64,000 nucleotides of DNA from Leptospira mtsangambouensis (GCF_004770475.1 NZ_RQHK01000017.1:1350321-1414320), one strand, 5' to 3'. Counted from the stretch's first letter, positions 53,885 to 62,853 are shown. Translations and numbers: made by a program. The notes: generated by a model not told the origin, from the sequence alone.

Positions 53885-55051
53885 TCAAGGTTTTAGTTGA
53901 ATTAAATTATTAAGATTTTGAGCATCTATAAATAAATTTTTATCTGTATTAGTTAGCTCACTTAAATCGTTGAGCCGAAGTGATAAGTCTTCATAAATTC
54001 TGTTTCCAGTTAATAAGTTTGATTCAATTATTTTTTGGATTGTTTTGGATAAGAGTAAAGGTGTTTCAAATGGAATTTTGTCATCCAATGGTTCTTTTTT
54101 CCGATACCTTGAAAAATTACGAAAAAAGTAGCTTTTTTGATTTTCTGAAATTATATTTAATTGGAATGCTCGCATAATCATCGATTGCATTGATACTAAC
54201 CATCTAGATTTTAAAGATTGTAGATATTCTAAATTTAATGATATTAATTCTCTAGGAAAAGTATCATAAGGCATTAGAAACGCGCTAGAAAATCGGTCTG
54301 CTTGCGATTCAATTTTTTTTAGTAGTAGTTTATCTTTTTGAACATCTTCAGATAGATTTCGATGTAAAATCAAGTGACCTAATTCATGCGCTGCATCGAA
54401 GCGAGAACGAACTGAAGAAGTTTTAGATGTGCCTAAAATAATTATTGGATTATCTTTTCTCCAAAGAGAAAATGCATCGATTTCATTTGCTACATTGATT
54501 CTAGAAACAAAAATACCGTTTGCTTCTAATAGTCTAATTAAATTGCTTATTGGGCCATTGCCGAGTCCCCAAAATTTTCTTACCGATAGCGCAATTTCTT
54601 CAATATCATCTTCGGAAGATTCCAAAGGATCGATATTGAAGTCTGGCAAATTCGGCTTTGGAAAATTTACATAAGATTTGAAATAATTTATTATTTCTGC
54701 GAACCAGACTTCTTTAACTTTTGCTTTTTCTCTGTTTTGTTTTGTAGATGACGCAAAACTTCGAAAGAAAATCGGGGATGATTGTTCTGATAAATTTTGA
54801 TTTTTTTCCTTTGAAAAAAAATGAATAGGGAATTGTAATGCAAATGAAAGTCTAGTTAAGGTTTCGCCAGATGGTAAATTTTTTCCTGATTCAAATTGAG
54901 AAATTGCTTGCTTTGAAATATCAGTTCGTTCCGCTAATTCAGTAATTGTGAACCCGTTTGACTCTCTTGCTTCTCGTAATCTAATGCCTAAAAAGCTATC
55001 CCTGCGATATTGCATCTTGCAACCCATCTTCTTTAAATTTGTTAAATTCAA
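53885..55051 (-). CDS. XRE HTH plus ImmA/IrrE-type metallopeptidase
   Basis: 388 residues. N-terminal XRE helix-turn-helix (about 22-75; LREARESNGFTITELAERTD, then ISKQAISQFESGKNLPSG). The C-terminal half is an ImmA/IrrE (COG2856) zinc peptidase domain with HELGH and a downstream Glu in ESQADRFSSAFLMP. These proteins often cleave a repressor or neutralise or act as part of toxin-antitoxin and phage-regulation units. Alternative starts at 55027 and 55015 exist. It overlaps the preceding gene by up to 56 bp. AT-rich sequence and flanking repeats suggest acquisition by transfer. Confidence 0.85.
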   Translation of the reverse strand: MNLTNLKKMGCKMQYRRDSFLGIRLREARESNGFTITELAERTDISKQAISQFESGKNLPSGETLTRLSFALQFPIHFFSKEKNQNLSEQSSPIFFRSFASSTKQNREKAKVKEVWFAEIINYFKSYVNFPKPNLPDFNIDPLESSEDDIEEIALSVRKFWGLGNGPISNLIRLLEANGIFVSRINVANEIDAFSLWRKDNPIIILGTSKTSSVRSRFDAAHELGHLILHRNLSEDVQKDKLLLKKIESQADRFSSAFLMPYDTFPRELISLNLEYLQSLKSRWLVSMQSMIMRAFQLNIISENQKSYFFRNFSRYRKKEPLDDKIPFETPLLLSKTIQKIIESNLLTGNRIYEDLSLRLNDLSELTNTDKNLFIDAQNLNNLIQLKP

Positions 55052-55625
55052 TTTCTAAATCAAAATCTGTATCTTCTGCCTTCGTAAATTCTGTGTAGGT
55101 TTGAACAGTTGGAAAGTAAATATCTATATTTGTATGAGTAAAGCCTTTCCCAGGAATTTTGAGAGCGATAAATTTCGGAAATTGTCTGTTTCCGCCGTGA
55201 GTTATTACACAATAAATTTTCTCAGGATCTGAATTCTCACCAAATAAAGGTAAATTTAAATCACAAAGATTATCCCGAAAGATTGCATCTCTAGGTAATT
55301 TTTCTGAATCTTCTACATAATTTGCAGTTATCACAAAGCATCCTAAATTAAGTTCCAGATGGCTGCAATTTTTAGATTTATTTGGTTTATAGTCAGCAGT
55401 ACACTGAATTCGAGGCACTCGATTTACGAGCATTCTGAGAGAGTAGTCTACTGCGGCTCTACGAATATGTGGAAAGGCATCATATCCAGCTTTACTTTTT
55501 AAAAATGGGTATTCTTGGATTACTTTATTGGTTAACTCGTAACCGAAAAGTATTGATTGGTATAAATTCTTTTTTGTTTCATCTGTAAAAGTTTCGGATA
55601 TTTTTAATTTTAGTTCAGTTGCCAT
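54996..55625 (-). CDS. Unknown partner gene of the XRE/ImmA protein
   Basis: 209 residues, soluble. N-terminal helical stretch (KISETFTDETKKNLYQSILFGYELTNKV), then KAGYDAFPHIRRAAVDYSLRML, and a beta-rich second half with several Cys (YKPNKSKNCS, LNLGCFV, NLCDLN, IYCVIT). I do not recognise the family. It is first in a two-gene operon with the XRE/ImmA gene, overlapping its start, so a toxin, antitoxin or substrate of the peptidase is plausible but not shown. The ATG at 55625 is set by the promoter just upstream. Confidence 0.7.
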   Translation of the reverse strand: MATELKLKISETFTDETKKNLYQSILFGYELTNKVIQEYPFLKSKAGYDAFPHIRRAAVDYSLRMLVNRVPRIQCTADYKPNKSKNCSHLELNLGCFVITANYVEDSEKLPRDAIFRDNLCDLNLPLFGENSDPEKIYCVITHGGNRQFPKFIALKIPGKGFTHTNIDIYFPTVQTYTEFTKAEDTDFDLEIEFNKFKEDGLQDAISQG

Positions 55626-55631
55626 AAAGTG

Positions 55632-55659
55632 ATTTTACATAAAATGTATGGAATGTCAA
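55632..55659 (-). promoter_or_regulatory. Promoter with internal operator; predicts leaderless mRNA
   Basis: On the minus strand TTGACA (55659-55654) and TAAAAT (55637-55632) are separated by 16 bp. Between them a palindrome TACAT-TTT-ATGTA (55636-55648) is placed where the XRE protein could repress. Only six bases lie between the -10 and the ATG at 55625, so transcription would begin at or next to the start codon, without a ribosome-binding site. Confidence 0.65.
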
Positions 55660-55700
55660 GTAGATTTACCAAATTTGAACATTTTTTATGCAGAATGGGG

Positions 55701-55725
55701 CAGCTCTGTTAGTAAGCCGAAGCTG
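55701..55725 (+). repeat. Hairpin element, right copy
   Basis: CAGCT and AGCTG arms around CTGTTAGTAAGCCGA; shares TGTTAG and AAGCCGAAGC with 53464-53488. Outer arms GCAGAAT (55690-55696) and ATTCTGC (55738-55744) enclose it, giving a long imperfect hairpin. Lies upstream of the two-gene unit. Confidence 0.6.
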
Positions 55726-55791
55726 TTTGAACTTTATATTCTGCTTAGTTTTGGAATTTTTATTCACGCACAATATCTCAGTCAAACTTTC

Positions 55792-56271
55792 TTACGTTTT
55801 CTCTAAAATATCCGTTGCTGTTTGGGTTCCGATTTGTTCTGCAAGTCCTATGAGGATTCCCTCTACTCCGCGAATAAAACAGAGTTTATATATATTTTCA
55901 AATAAAACCACATCGCCAACAACTGTGGTACCATGTTTTTCTAAGCGAGATAACAATTCGTCTAGGTTGTCCACTCTAAACATAATACGAAGATAACCAA
56001 GAGAATTGACTGGAGCTGTTCTGTGATCAGAGATTGTTTTTGGTGATATAAATTGAGATAGTTCTATACGAGTGTGTCCGTCTGGGGTCACCATCATTGC
56101 AATCTCTACTTCCTGATTCTTAAGTCCTGTAACTTGCCCTGCCCACTCACCAGCAACGACCATTCGTCCTTCCAGTGTTAGTCCAATTTCTTGAAAAAAA
56201 GAAATCGCTTTGCCGAGTGATTCCACAACGATTCCGACATTATGCATTTCCAGTAATTTACTTTTTGCCAT
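55792..56271 (-). CDS. VOC-family (glyoxalase/bleomycin-resistance-like) protein
   Basis: 159 residues with two beta-alpha-beta-beta-beta modules. MHNVGIVVESLGKAISFFQEIGLTLEG opens the first, and GYLRIMFRVDNLDELLSRLEKHGT the second. His and Glu at the usual metal positions are partly present (MHNVGIVV; TRIELSQF). Members detoxify methylglyoxal, bind antibiotics or open rings; the activity here cannot be deduced. Confidence 0.82.
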   Translation of the reverse strand: MAKSKLLEMHNVGIVVESLGKAISFFQEIGLTLEGRMVVAGEWAGQVTGLKNQEVEIAMMVTPDGHTRIELSQFISPKTISDHRTAPVNSLGYLRIMFRVDNLDELLSRLEKHGTTVVGDVVLFENIYKLCFIRGVEGILIGLAEQIGTQTATDILEKT

Positions 56272-56481
56272 AGTCAGTTTCTATAAAGGATTTCAAATAG
56301 ATCAAGAAGATTTGTTTTGGTTTCAAACAGGAAAAGAAAACCAAAGAGAAACTTCCTTAGGAGAATAATCATTCGTAAAATCTTTGTGAATATTCGATTT
56401 GATGATAACCGTGAATTCATAATTATTTATATAATTTTTTAGATAGAATATAACTTTGATTTGTTGTAGAGTTCTACTTTT

Positions 56482-57111
56482 TTAACCTAGATCCACTGAG
56501 GAACTAACGGTTGCTTTGAACAATTGGATCACATCCATTCCTTTCGGAAGGACTAAGTGTCCTTCAATGGCAAGGGAAGCAATTCCATGTACAGTGGCCC
56601 AAGCTCCAAGTGCTCTGGCATGTGCTAATTTTTTACTAACTTTTTCATTTGCAAAGGCAGCAAACAACAAACGAAAGGGACGTTGTGAGCTCACCCATAT
56701 TTCTCTTTCGTGTGGATCGGAAACTATTTTTTTTTCCAAATCAATTTGGCTCATCATCAATCGGTAAAGGTTGGGACTTGCGATTGCAAAATGGATGTAT
56801 TCCACACCGTAATGATAGGCCATCATTCGACCTTGGACTTTCGGATGTTTTTTTTGGGCCGCAAGCATATTCGCAGCCAGTTCATCATACCCCGATGCGG
56901 CTACTGACTGTAGTAATTCTTGTTTCCCCTTAAAGTGAGCATAGGGAGCCATATGTGTGACACCAATGGCAGAAGCGATGGATCGTAAGGAAAGGGCATC
57001 GGCCCCTTGGTTTTGCAACAGGCTTCGCGCAGCAGAAATAAGGGCAGGGCGAAGGTCCCCGTGATGGTAGGAAGTTGTAGGTTTGTCTATTTTCTCTTTT
57101 TTCCCGGCCAT
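56482..57111 (-). CDS. TetR-family repressor
   Basis: 209 residues. HTH at about 18-62 (LISAARSLLQNQGADALSLRSIASAIGVTHMAPYAHFKGKQELLQSVAA) and a C-terminal ligand domain of WHG type (RALGAWATVHGIASLAIEGH). It diverges from the CrtI-like flavoprotein gene, and the intervening 57231-57259 palindromes are its likely operator. Ligand probably a lipophilic compound handled by the divergent operon. Confidence 0.9.
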   Translation of the reverse strand: MAGKKEKIDKPTTSYHHGDLRPALISAARSLLQNQGADALSLRSIASAIGVTHMAPYAHFKGKQELLQSVAASGYDELAANMLAAQKKHPKVQGRMMAYHYGVEYIHFAIASPNLYRLMMSQIDLEKKIVSDPHEREIWVSSQRPFRLLFAAFANEKVSKKLAHARALGAWATVHGIASLAIEGHLVLPKGMDVIQLFKATVSSSVDLG

Positions 57112-57230
57112 TACAACCTAGTAGGCACCAATGCTTCCATTGTAAATTCTTTTCAGTAGCAGTTTTAAAAGAGAAGAAACGTGAACTTTGATGCGAAGGG
57201 TGGATTTTTAAAAAATCGGGACAAGAAAAA

Positions 57231-57259
57231 AGATTGCAATCTTTACAGTGTAAAGATTG
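57231..57259. promoter_or_regulatory. TetR operator
   Basis: CAATCTTTAC-AGT-GTAAAGATTG (57237-57259) is a perfect inverted repeat with 10-bp arms. A second palindrome, AGATTGCAATCT (57231-57242), overlaps its left arm, giving three related AGATTG/CAATCT half-sites. Sited between the TetR gene and the divergent operon. Confidence 0.75.
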
Positions 57260-57296
57260 GATGTTCTTCATAAGGATTACCCTGGGGAGAATGAAA

Positions 57297-58829
57297 ATGT
57301 CTCATTATGACACTGTTGTAATTGGTGCCGGTAACGCCGGTTTAATGGCCGCCACTCGATTGCAGCGAGAAGGTTCAAAAACTTTGTTACTCGAGAGGCA
57401 TAATGTCCCTGGTGGGTGCGCAACCTCCTTTGTGAGAGGGGATTTTGAATTTGAAGTTGCCCTCCACCAACTTAGCGGGGTGGGAACAGAATCAAATCCA
57501 TTCATTATGCGTCGTGTTTTTGAAGAACTTGGTGTACTGGATAAAATAGATTTAGTTCAAGAAGAAGAACTCTATCGAATTGTGATGCCTGGAAAATTAG
57601 ATGTTACATTGCCTGCCGACTGGGAAGAATTAAAAAACCATTTAAAGAGTCTTTTTCCAGAAGAAGAGAATTCGATTGATCGTTTTTTTACTCTAAGTGA
57701 AGCCGTTGTGAATGAATATTATTTTGTTTTACCAAGGGTTAGGTTATCGAACGATCAGGAAAAAATTCGAACAAAATGTCCAAATTTTTCATCTTACGGC
57801 CTTCGTTCCACAACTGATGTATTGAATGAATTTTTTAAAAATGAAGATCTCGTTAGTGTCATCACACCTTATTGGAGTTATGTTGGAATTCCTACAACAG
57901 ACTTGGTCTTTGCTGAATTCATCGGTATGGTGTATTTTTATTGTGTTTATAAACCTTGGCATATCAAAGGTGGCTCCCAAATGCTTTCGAGTGCACTACT
58001 TAATTCTTTTGAAGAAGCAGGTGGGGAAGTTCGTTTTCATTGCGCAGCAGAAAAAATTCTCACAGAGAACGGTGCCGTGCGAGCTGTTCTTCTCGAAACA
58101 GGAGAAACTGTCACTTGTGATGCTGTTGTATCAAACGCAAGTCCTCTCATCACATACCATGAAATGTTAGATTTAGAAACGCCTCCTTCTGTTTTAAAAG
58201 ATTTCCAATCAAGAAGGATGGGTGTTTCAGCCGTTTGCCTTTATTTGGGTTTGGATTGTCCTCCTGAAGAATTAGGCTTCACAACTGCTTCCACCTTTGT
58301 AATGACAACTTCTAATGCCGAGGTCAATGAAGATCGTATGTATACTTTGGATGCTCCTGATTGGGGAATGGTGACTTGTTATAATTTTATTGATCAGGAA
58401 CTTGCTCCAAAAGGAAAATCGGTAGTCACTCTTGTTGCCTTACAATATGGGGAGGCTTGGAAAGATATACTACCCGAACAATATATTTCCACAAAATATA
58501 AGTTTGGTGATAAACTAATTGATCTTGTTGAAAAGGCATATCCTAAAATTAGAGCACATATTGAAAAGGCAGAAGTTGCCACACCAATGACGATGATGCG
58601 TTATCTGAATACACCGGGTGGGGCCATTTATGGGTTCAAACAAACGTTACAAGATGGGCATTTGTTTCGTGAATCTTTGGATGCGATTGATGGACTTTAT
58701 TCTGCCAGCAGTTGGACCAGTATGGGTGGGTTCCAACCAACCTATTTGAATGGTTATTATACAGCACGGAAAATTTTAAAACGTTCGAACATCCGTCGTA
58801 AATCAAAGACAAATGTTTCGACTCCATGA
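57297..58829 (+). CDS. FAD-dependent oxidoreductase, CrtI/retinol-saturase-like
   Basis: About 510 residues from ATG 57297, preceded by GGGGAG; 57291 is possible and 57234 is not, as it is in the operator. VVIGAGNAGLMAATRLQREG is the FAD motif, followed by RHNVPGGCATSF as in phytoene desaturases, and the C-terminal SSWTSMGGFQPTYLNGYYTA is the second FAD signature. Family members desaturate or saturate conjugated lipids such as carotenoids and retinol. With the reductase downstream and TetR control, a stress- or substrate-induced lipid redox enzyme is inferred. Confidence 0.86.
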   Translation: MSHYDTVVIGAGNAGLMAATRLQREGSKTLLLERHNVPGGCATSFVRGDFEFEVALHQLSGVGTESNPFIMRRVFEELGVLDKIDLVQEEELYRIVMPGKLDVTLPADWEELKNHLKSLFPEEENSIDRFFTLSEAVVNEYYFVLPRVRLSNDQEKIRTKCPNFSSYGLRSTTDVLNEFFKNEDLVSVITPYWSYVGIPTTDLVFAEFIGMVYFYCVYKPWHIKGGSQMLSSALLNSFEEAGGEVRFHCAAEKILTENGAVRAVLLETGETVTCDAVVSNASPLITYHEMLDLETPPSVLKDFQSRRMGVSAVCLYLGLDCPPEELGFTTASTFVMTTSNAEVNEDRMYTLDAPDWGMVTCYNFIDQELAPKGKSVVTLVALQYGEAWKDILPEQYISTKYKFGDKLIDLVEKAYPKIRAHIEKAEVATPMTMMRYLNTPGGAIYGFKQTLQDGHLFRESLDAIDGLYSASSWTSMGGFQPTYLNGYYTARKILKRSNIRRKSKTNVSTP

Positions 58830-58886
58830 AAAATAAAGGATTCAACCGAATCGAACAACTCATCTCTGATTGATAGGATAAAAGAT

Positions 58887-60071
58887 ATGTTAGATAATAA
58901 TAAAAAACTAGAAACAAACATTTTGAACTCTGTTGTTGGGTTCCAGGAAGCAGTTTTAAAAAAAGAGGAATTGGAAAATAAGGGTTCTAACTTTAAAGAA
59001 GAGAAGGGTCTTGTTCGACAAAAAATAAATAGTCTTCATCCAAAAAGGCTGAAACTTCGTGTAGAAGAAATTCGTGTGGATACAATTTCAACAAAAACTT
59101 TAAAAATGGTTTCTGTTGATGGTAAAAAATTACCTCCTTTCCAGGCCGGGCAGTACATCAATTTATTTGTTTCGCTTTCGGGTGTTTTCACTGCGAGACC
59201 TTATTCGATTTCTTCCTCACCAAAAGATTTAAATTCGTATGAATTGACCATCAAACGAGCAGAAGGTGGATTTGTGAGTCCATATTTGTTGGATGAAGTA
59301 AAGGTTGGACAAGAATTTGAATCTAGTGGACCAATGGGTTCGTTTCATCACAATCCCCTTTTTCATGGTTTTGATTTGGTATTCCTTGCTGGTGGATCGG
59401 GGATTGCTCCTGCAATGAGTATGTTAAAATCGTTTTTGGCATCGAACAAAAATTTTCGGTTCCATATCATTTATTCTAATAGTTATGAAGATGATGTCAT
59501 TTTTATTGATGAACTTCAGGCTTTAGCCTCTATTCACCAAAACTTTATTTTGACCGAGTTCCTTTCTCGCCAAGTGAGTCCAGATTTTAAAGGATACCGT
59601 GGTCGGTTGGATTTTCAAACATTACAAACCTTACTTCAAAATGCTCCATCAAAGATGTATTATGTTTGTGGCCCCACTCCTTTTAATGAACATGTAGGAA
59701 AACTTCTTTCTGAACTTGGAGTTAAATCGGGGCGGATCTTAATTGAAAGTAATGGCCCACCTCCAAGACCCGACACAATGGAAGGTTGGCCAATTTCAGT
59801 TCTTCCTACAAAGGAAGTAAAAGTCAAAGTAGGAGATCACCAAACATTCCAAGCGAAAGTTGGAGAACCTCTTCTGAATAGTTTAGAAAGAAATGGATAT
59901 TTTACCGAGAATGCTTGTCGATCGGGTGAATGTAGTTTGTGCCGAGTGAAACTTAAATCAGGTAAAGTATTCAGTCCTCCCGAAGCTAAAATCAGAAAGT
60001 CTGATAAAAAGTTCGGATGGATTCATTCTTGTGTTGCCTTTCCTGTTACCGATATAGAGATACAACTTTAA
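58887..60071 (+). CDS. Flavin reductase with C-terminal 2Fe-2S ferredoxin domain
   Basis: 394 residues. After a charged N-terminal extension of about 55 residues comes a ferredoxin-NADP-reductase-like FAD domain (RPYSISSSP) and NAD(P) domain (VFLAGGSGIAPAMSML, CGPTPF). The C-terminus is a plant-type 2Fe-2S ferredoxin (CRSGECSLC with later Cys in HSCVAFP). It likely supplies electrons to a partner enzyme, plausibly the flavoprotein encoded 57 bp upstream or a desaturase or hydroxylase elsewhere. The N-terminal extension is not part of the family core. Confidence 0.9.
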   Translation: MLDNNKKLETNILNSVVGFQEAVLKKEELENKGSNFKEEKGLVRQKINSLHPKRLKLRVEEIRVDTISTKTLKMVSVDGKKLPPFQAGQYINLFVSLSGVFTARPYSISSSPKDLNSYELTIKRAEGGFVSPYLLDEVKVGQEFESSGPMGSFHHNPLFHGFDLVFLAGGSGIAPAMSMLKSFLASNKNFRFHIIYSNSYEDDVIFIDELQALASIHQNFILTEFLSRQVSPDFKGYRGRLDFQTLQTLLQNAPSKMYYVCGPTPFNEHVGKLLSELGVKSGRILIESNGPPPRPDTMEGWPISVLPTKEVKVKVGDHQTFQAKVGEPLLNSLERNGYFTENACRSGECSLCRVKLKSGKVFSPPEAKIRKSDKKFGWIHSCVAFPVTDIEIQL

Positions 60072-60106
60072 AAAACTTTTTCAAAGATTGGTGGTTCTTT
60101 GTTTCA

Positions 60107-60145
60107 TGAAACATCTTGCCTCGCGAAAGATGTTTCATTATTTTT
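60107..60145 (+). terminator. Rho-independent terminator
   Basis: TGAAACATCTT and AAGATGTTTCA (11-bp perfect stem) around GCCTCGCGA, then TTATTTTT. Ends the redox operon. Confidence 0.85.
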
Positions 60146-60211
60146 GTAGAATAATTGACTTTTCTTTGTTTCTGGATAGATAGTTCATCTGTTTAGGAAG
60201 AAACCGATTCG

Positions 60212-61759
60212 ATGAAGCTAAAATTTTACAAACTCTATTCTCTTCTAGTTTTGTTGTTTCTTCTGTCGAATTCCCTTTTCATCAAACCTGATCGAGACAT
60301 TTTGTTTTATGATGAAACAAATTACCTAGAAGCAGGGAATCAGGAATTTACTTTTGTTGATTCCGCTGTGTATCGACTTCACTATAAAATTTTATCTAAA
60401 TTTATAAAGGATCCTATTGATCGTTATTTTATTAATTACCAACTATTAGTATTTCTTTTTGGGGTTTGTTTTCTTTTGGCAGCACGATCAAAAAAAGAAC
60501 TAATTTTGATTGTAACTTTTCTGATTCTTCTTTTTTCCAGTCGATTTTTATCAGACCTTTGGCCCTTTATTACCTTATTATCAAGTATATGGCTGGTCTT
60601 GTTATTTATATCGTTTCGATCGAATCATGATTTCTTATCCATTATCTTTTGTTTTCTTCTTGTATTCACAAGAGTTGAGTTTTTATACCTTTACTACTTA
60701 TTATTTTTTCTAATTTTATATAAATCATGGGGAGTAAAAATAAAAAAAGGATCTTTATTTCTAAAGTTCTTTTTGTATTTATTTGGATTCATAATCATTC
60801 TCACACATAATCCGAGTGATGGCGAAAGATCCTATGTTGCATTTTGCCAACATTATGCTTTCTCAAAATTTGTTAGAAATCTATATATGGAAGATCCTTG
60901 GACTACCTGTGATTTTCTCTTAGCAAAAGATTTTGGGAATGCAAAAAATCTTTTGGATCTTTGGTTGTTGAATCCTAAACATTTTGGTCTTCATCTTTTT
61001 TATAATCTGGATTTGTTTTTTAAAAAAATTCAGGAATTGTTTTTAGTTCCACCTGTTGTGAGTATTGTTTTCATTCTCTCATTTTTATTCTTTGAGATAA
61101 AAGGATTCATTCAAATTTGTTTCCAAAGAAAAAATAGAAAAATTGCAAACCATTTGCTTCTTTATATTTTGCTTGGAGTTAGTTTTCTTACGATTTTAGT
61201 CATTTTCCCAAGGGAACATTATATCTTGCACTTTTTCGTCTCGATTGTATTATTATCGATTCAGCAAAAAAACTTTCATAAGATTTTTCGGTCTTTGAGG
61301 ACCCATTCGATTTGGTTGTATTTTGTAGTTTCCATTGTTGCAGTGATTCTTCTGACTTTTTATTTCCAGAAGACAAAAACCATTCGTTCGGTGGCACTCC
61401 GAAATCCATGTAGCAATATATTTACTCTCCAGGTTCTACGAAATTTAGAATTAAAAAATTATAATATTTTGGCATTTGATGGAAGTGTCTGCGCTTATCT
61501 CCCGAATGCCAGCTGCAAACAATTTCAGATTTCTAATAAGAATATCAGTTTCGATCAATTTTTAGAACAGAATAGAATTAATATATTGATCTTATCTGAT
61601 CACTGGGATCGAGACCAGAAATATATTAAGGATTCTGAATATCAGTTTTTTATTTCCCATTCCTACAAAACAAAAACTACTGGTGACTTGTTTGAACCAA
61701 CCCAGTTTTCCTTATGCCCCAATCGAAAAATTCTATTAAAAAAAGAAACAAAGGATTGA
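60212..61759 (+). CDS. Polytopic membrane protein, GT-C glycosyltransferase-like
   Basis: 515 residues, about ten to eleven membrane helices followed by a C-terminal soluble part (about 385-515). After the first helix is FYDETNYLEAGNQEF; an acidic DE pair there recalls the catalytic loop of ArnT/PMT-type GT-C transferases that use polyprenyl-phosphate sugars. Assignment rests on topology and this loop only. It has its own leader and is followed by an exported protein. Strong AT-rich, Phe/Leu-rich composition. Confidence 0.6.
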   Translation: MKLKFYKLYSLLVLLFLLSNSLFIKPDRDILFYDETNYLEAGNQEFTFVDSAVYRLHYKILSKFIKDPIDRYFINYQLLVFLFGVCFLLAARSKKELILIVTFLILLFSSRFLSDLWPFITLLSSIWLVLLFISFRSNHDFLSIIFCFLLVFTRVEFLYLYYLLFFLILYKSWGVKIKKGSLFLKFFLYLFGFIIILTHNPSDGERSYVAFCQHYAFSKFVRNLYMEDPWTTCDFLLAKDFGNAKNLLDLWLLNPKHFGLHLFYNLDLFFKKIQELFLVPPVVSIVFILSFLFFEIKGFIQICFQRKNRKIANHLLLYILLGVSFLTILVIFPREHYILHFFVSIVLLSIQQKNFHKIFRSLRTHSIWLYFVVSIVAVILLTFYFQKTKTIRSVALRNPCSNIFTLQVLRNLELKNYNILAFDGSVCAYLPNASCKQFQISNKNISFDQFLEQNRINILILSDHWDRDQKYIKDSEYQFFISHSYKTKTTGDLFEPTQFSLCPNRKILLKKETKD

Positions 61760-61827
61760 TCCTGATTTTTTATCATTGCGGCAAATCTTGTTCCTTTCTA
61801 GTTTAAACAAAAATATTAGATTTTGTT

Positions 61828-62853
61828 ATGCGATACTTTTTATTAGTTTTTATTTCCTTTATTTTATCCATTTCTCCCTTGTTTGCTGATGAATCATCTG
61901 ATAAGGAAACCATTCCTCCGAATGCAGAACCACAACGGACAAAGTATTTTTCCATCAATCCTGGAGTAATGATTGAAAGCGTAACCGTCGATATTTCAGG
62001 AAGAGGTCGAAATGCAACAATGACGCAGGAAGGTCCAGGAAAGGTTTCTTGGATGTTGGATATCAAATCAGCTGATTATCAGATAACAAAGTATTTTGGT
62101 ATCAACCTACTTTTGCATAATTCAAATTTTTATCTGGATCGTCAGTTTGTGTCAAAACTTCCTTCGGTCGATTCTCCATCTTCTTCAACAACTGGAAGTT
62201 CTTCTGGTTCGAGTGGATCAAATTCCAGTCCTAGTCAAAGCAATCGAGTCAAAGATGATTTGGATACGAATGTAGAAGGCACATATTCTATGTTAGTTCC
62301 AATTCTTTATATTGGTAATCCAGAAACATTTCGGTTTGGATTTGGTTTAGGCCCTGCAAAGGTTCGAATGCGTGGGAATGCTGATTTTCAGGATCCGGGA
62401 ACCGGTTTGGCTTTAGCACTTTCGAATCGAGGGAATCGGGCAGATTTTCTGAATAACGTCAGTGCCATACAGTTTGCCTCTGGGAATATCAATCCTAGCG
62501 ATGATCCCACACTTTCTTATCTTTTGGCAAATTTGGGATCTGGAAATAATTTGGAACTTCTTGGTTATTATTTTGCGAGCCAAGGGTTACTGCGGCCTGA
62601 TCTAACAGCACTCAGTGCATTTTCAACAGGACGATATTCTGCAGTTGAGTCTATGGCTTTAAGCAGTTTGTTTAGGAATCAAATCAATATTAATTCTAAT
62701 GCAAGGTTTGCATTTATGTTTTATGTCGAAACTCCTCAATTTATGGGACTTCGCGGTCGTCTTTCTTTTGGCGGTCCTATTGTCAAAGAAAACGGTTATA
62801 CATACGAAATGAGAACCTTTCATATCGCAATGTATATGCCCTTAGAGTTTTAA
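61828..62853 (+). CDS. Exported protein of unknown function
   Basis: 341 residues. Signal peptide (MRYFLLVFISFILSISPLFA) followed by a mature protein with alternating amphipathic strands and a Ser/Gly-rich linker (about 110-135) between two halves. The last residues end in Phe (MPLEF), common in outer-membrane barrels. Probably a periplasmic or outer-membrane protein; no named family recognised. It is followed by a second exported gene, 62932. Confidence 0.7.
   Translation: MRYFLLVFISFILSISPLFADESSDKETIPPNAEPQRTKYFSINPGVMIESVTVDISGRGRNATMTQEGPGKVSWMLDIKSADYQITKYFGINLLLHNSNFYLDRQFVSKLPSVDSPSSSTTGSSSGSSGSNSSPSQSNRVKDDLDTNVEGTYSMLVPILYIGNPETFRFGFGLGPAKVRMRGNADFQDPGTGLALALSNRGNRADFLNNVSAIQFASGNINPSDDPTLSYLLANLGSGNNLELLGYYFASQGLLRPDLTALSAFSTGRYSAVESMALSSLFRNQININSNARFAFMFYVETPQFMGLRGRLSFGGPIVKENGYTYEMRTFHIAMYMPLEF

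Noticed and set aside
53464..55725. Integron cassette with attC sites
   Set aside because: The shared hairpins lack the RYYYAAC/GTTRRRY core pair and no integrase is visible; kept only as repeat elements.
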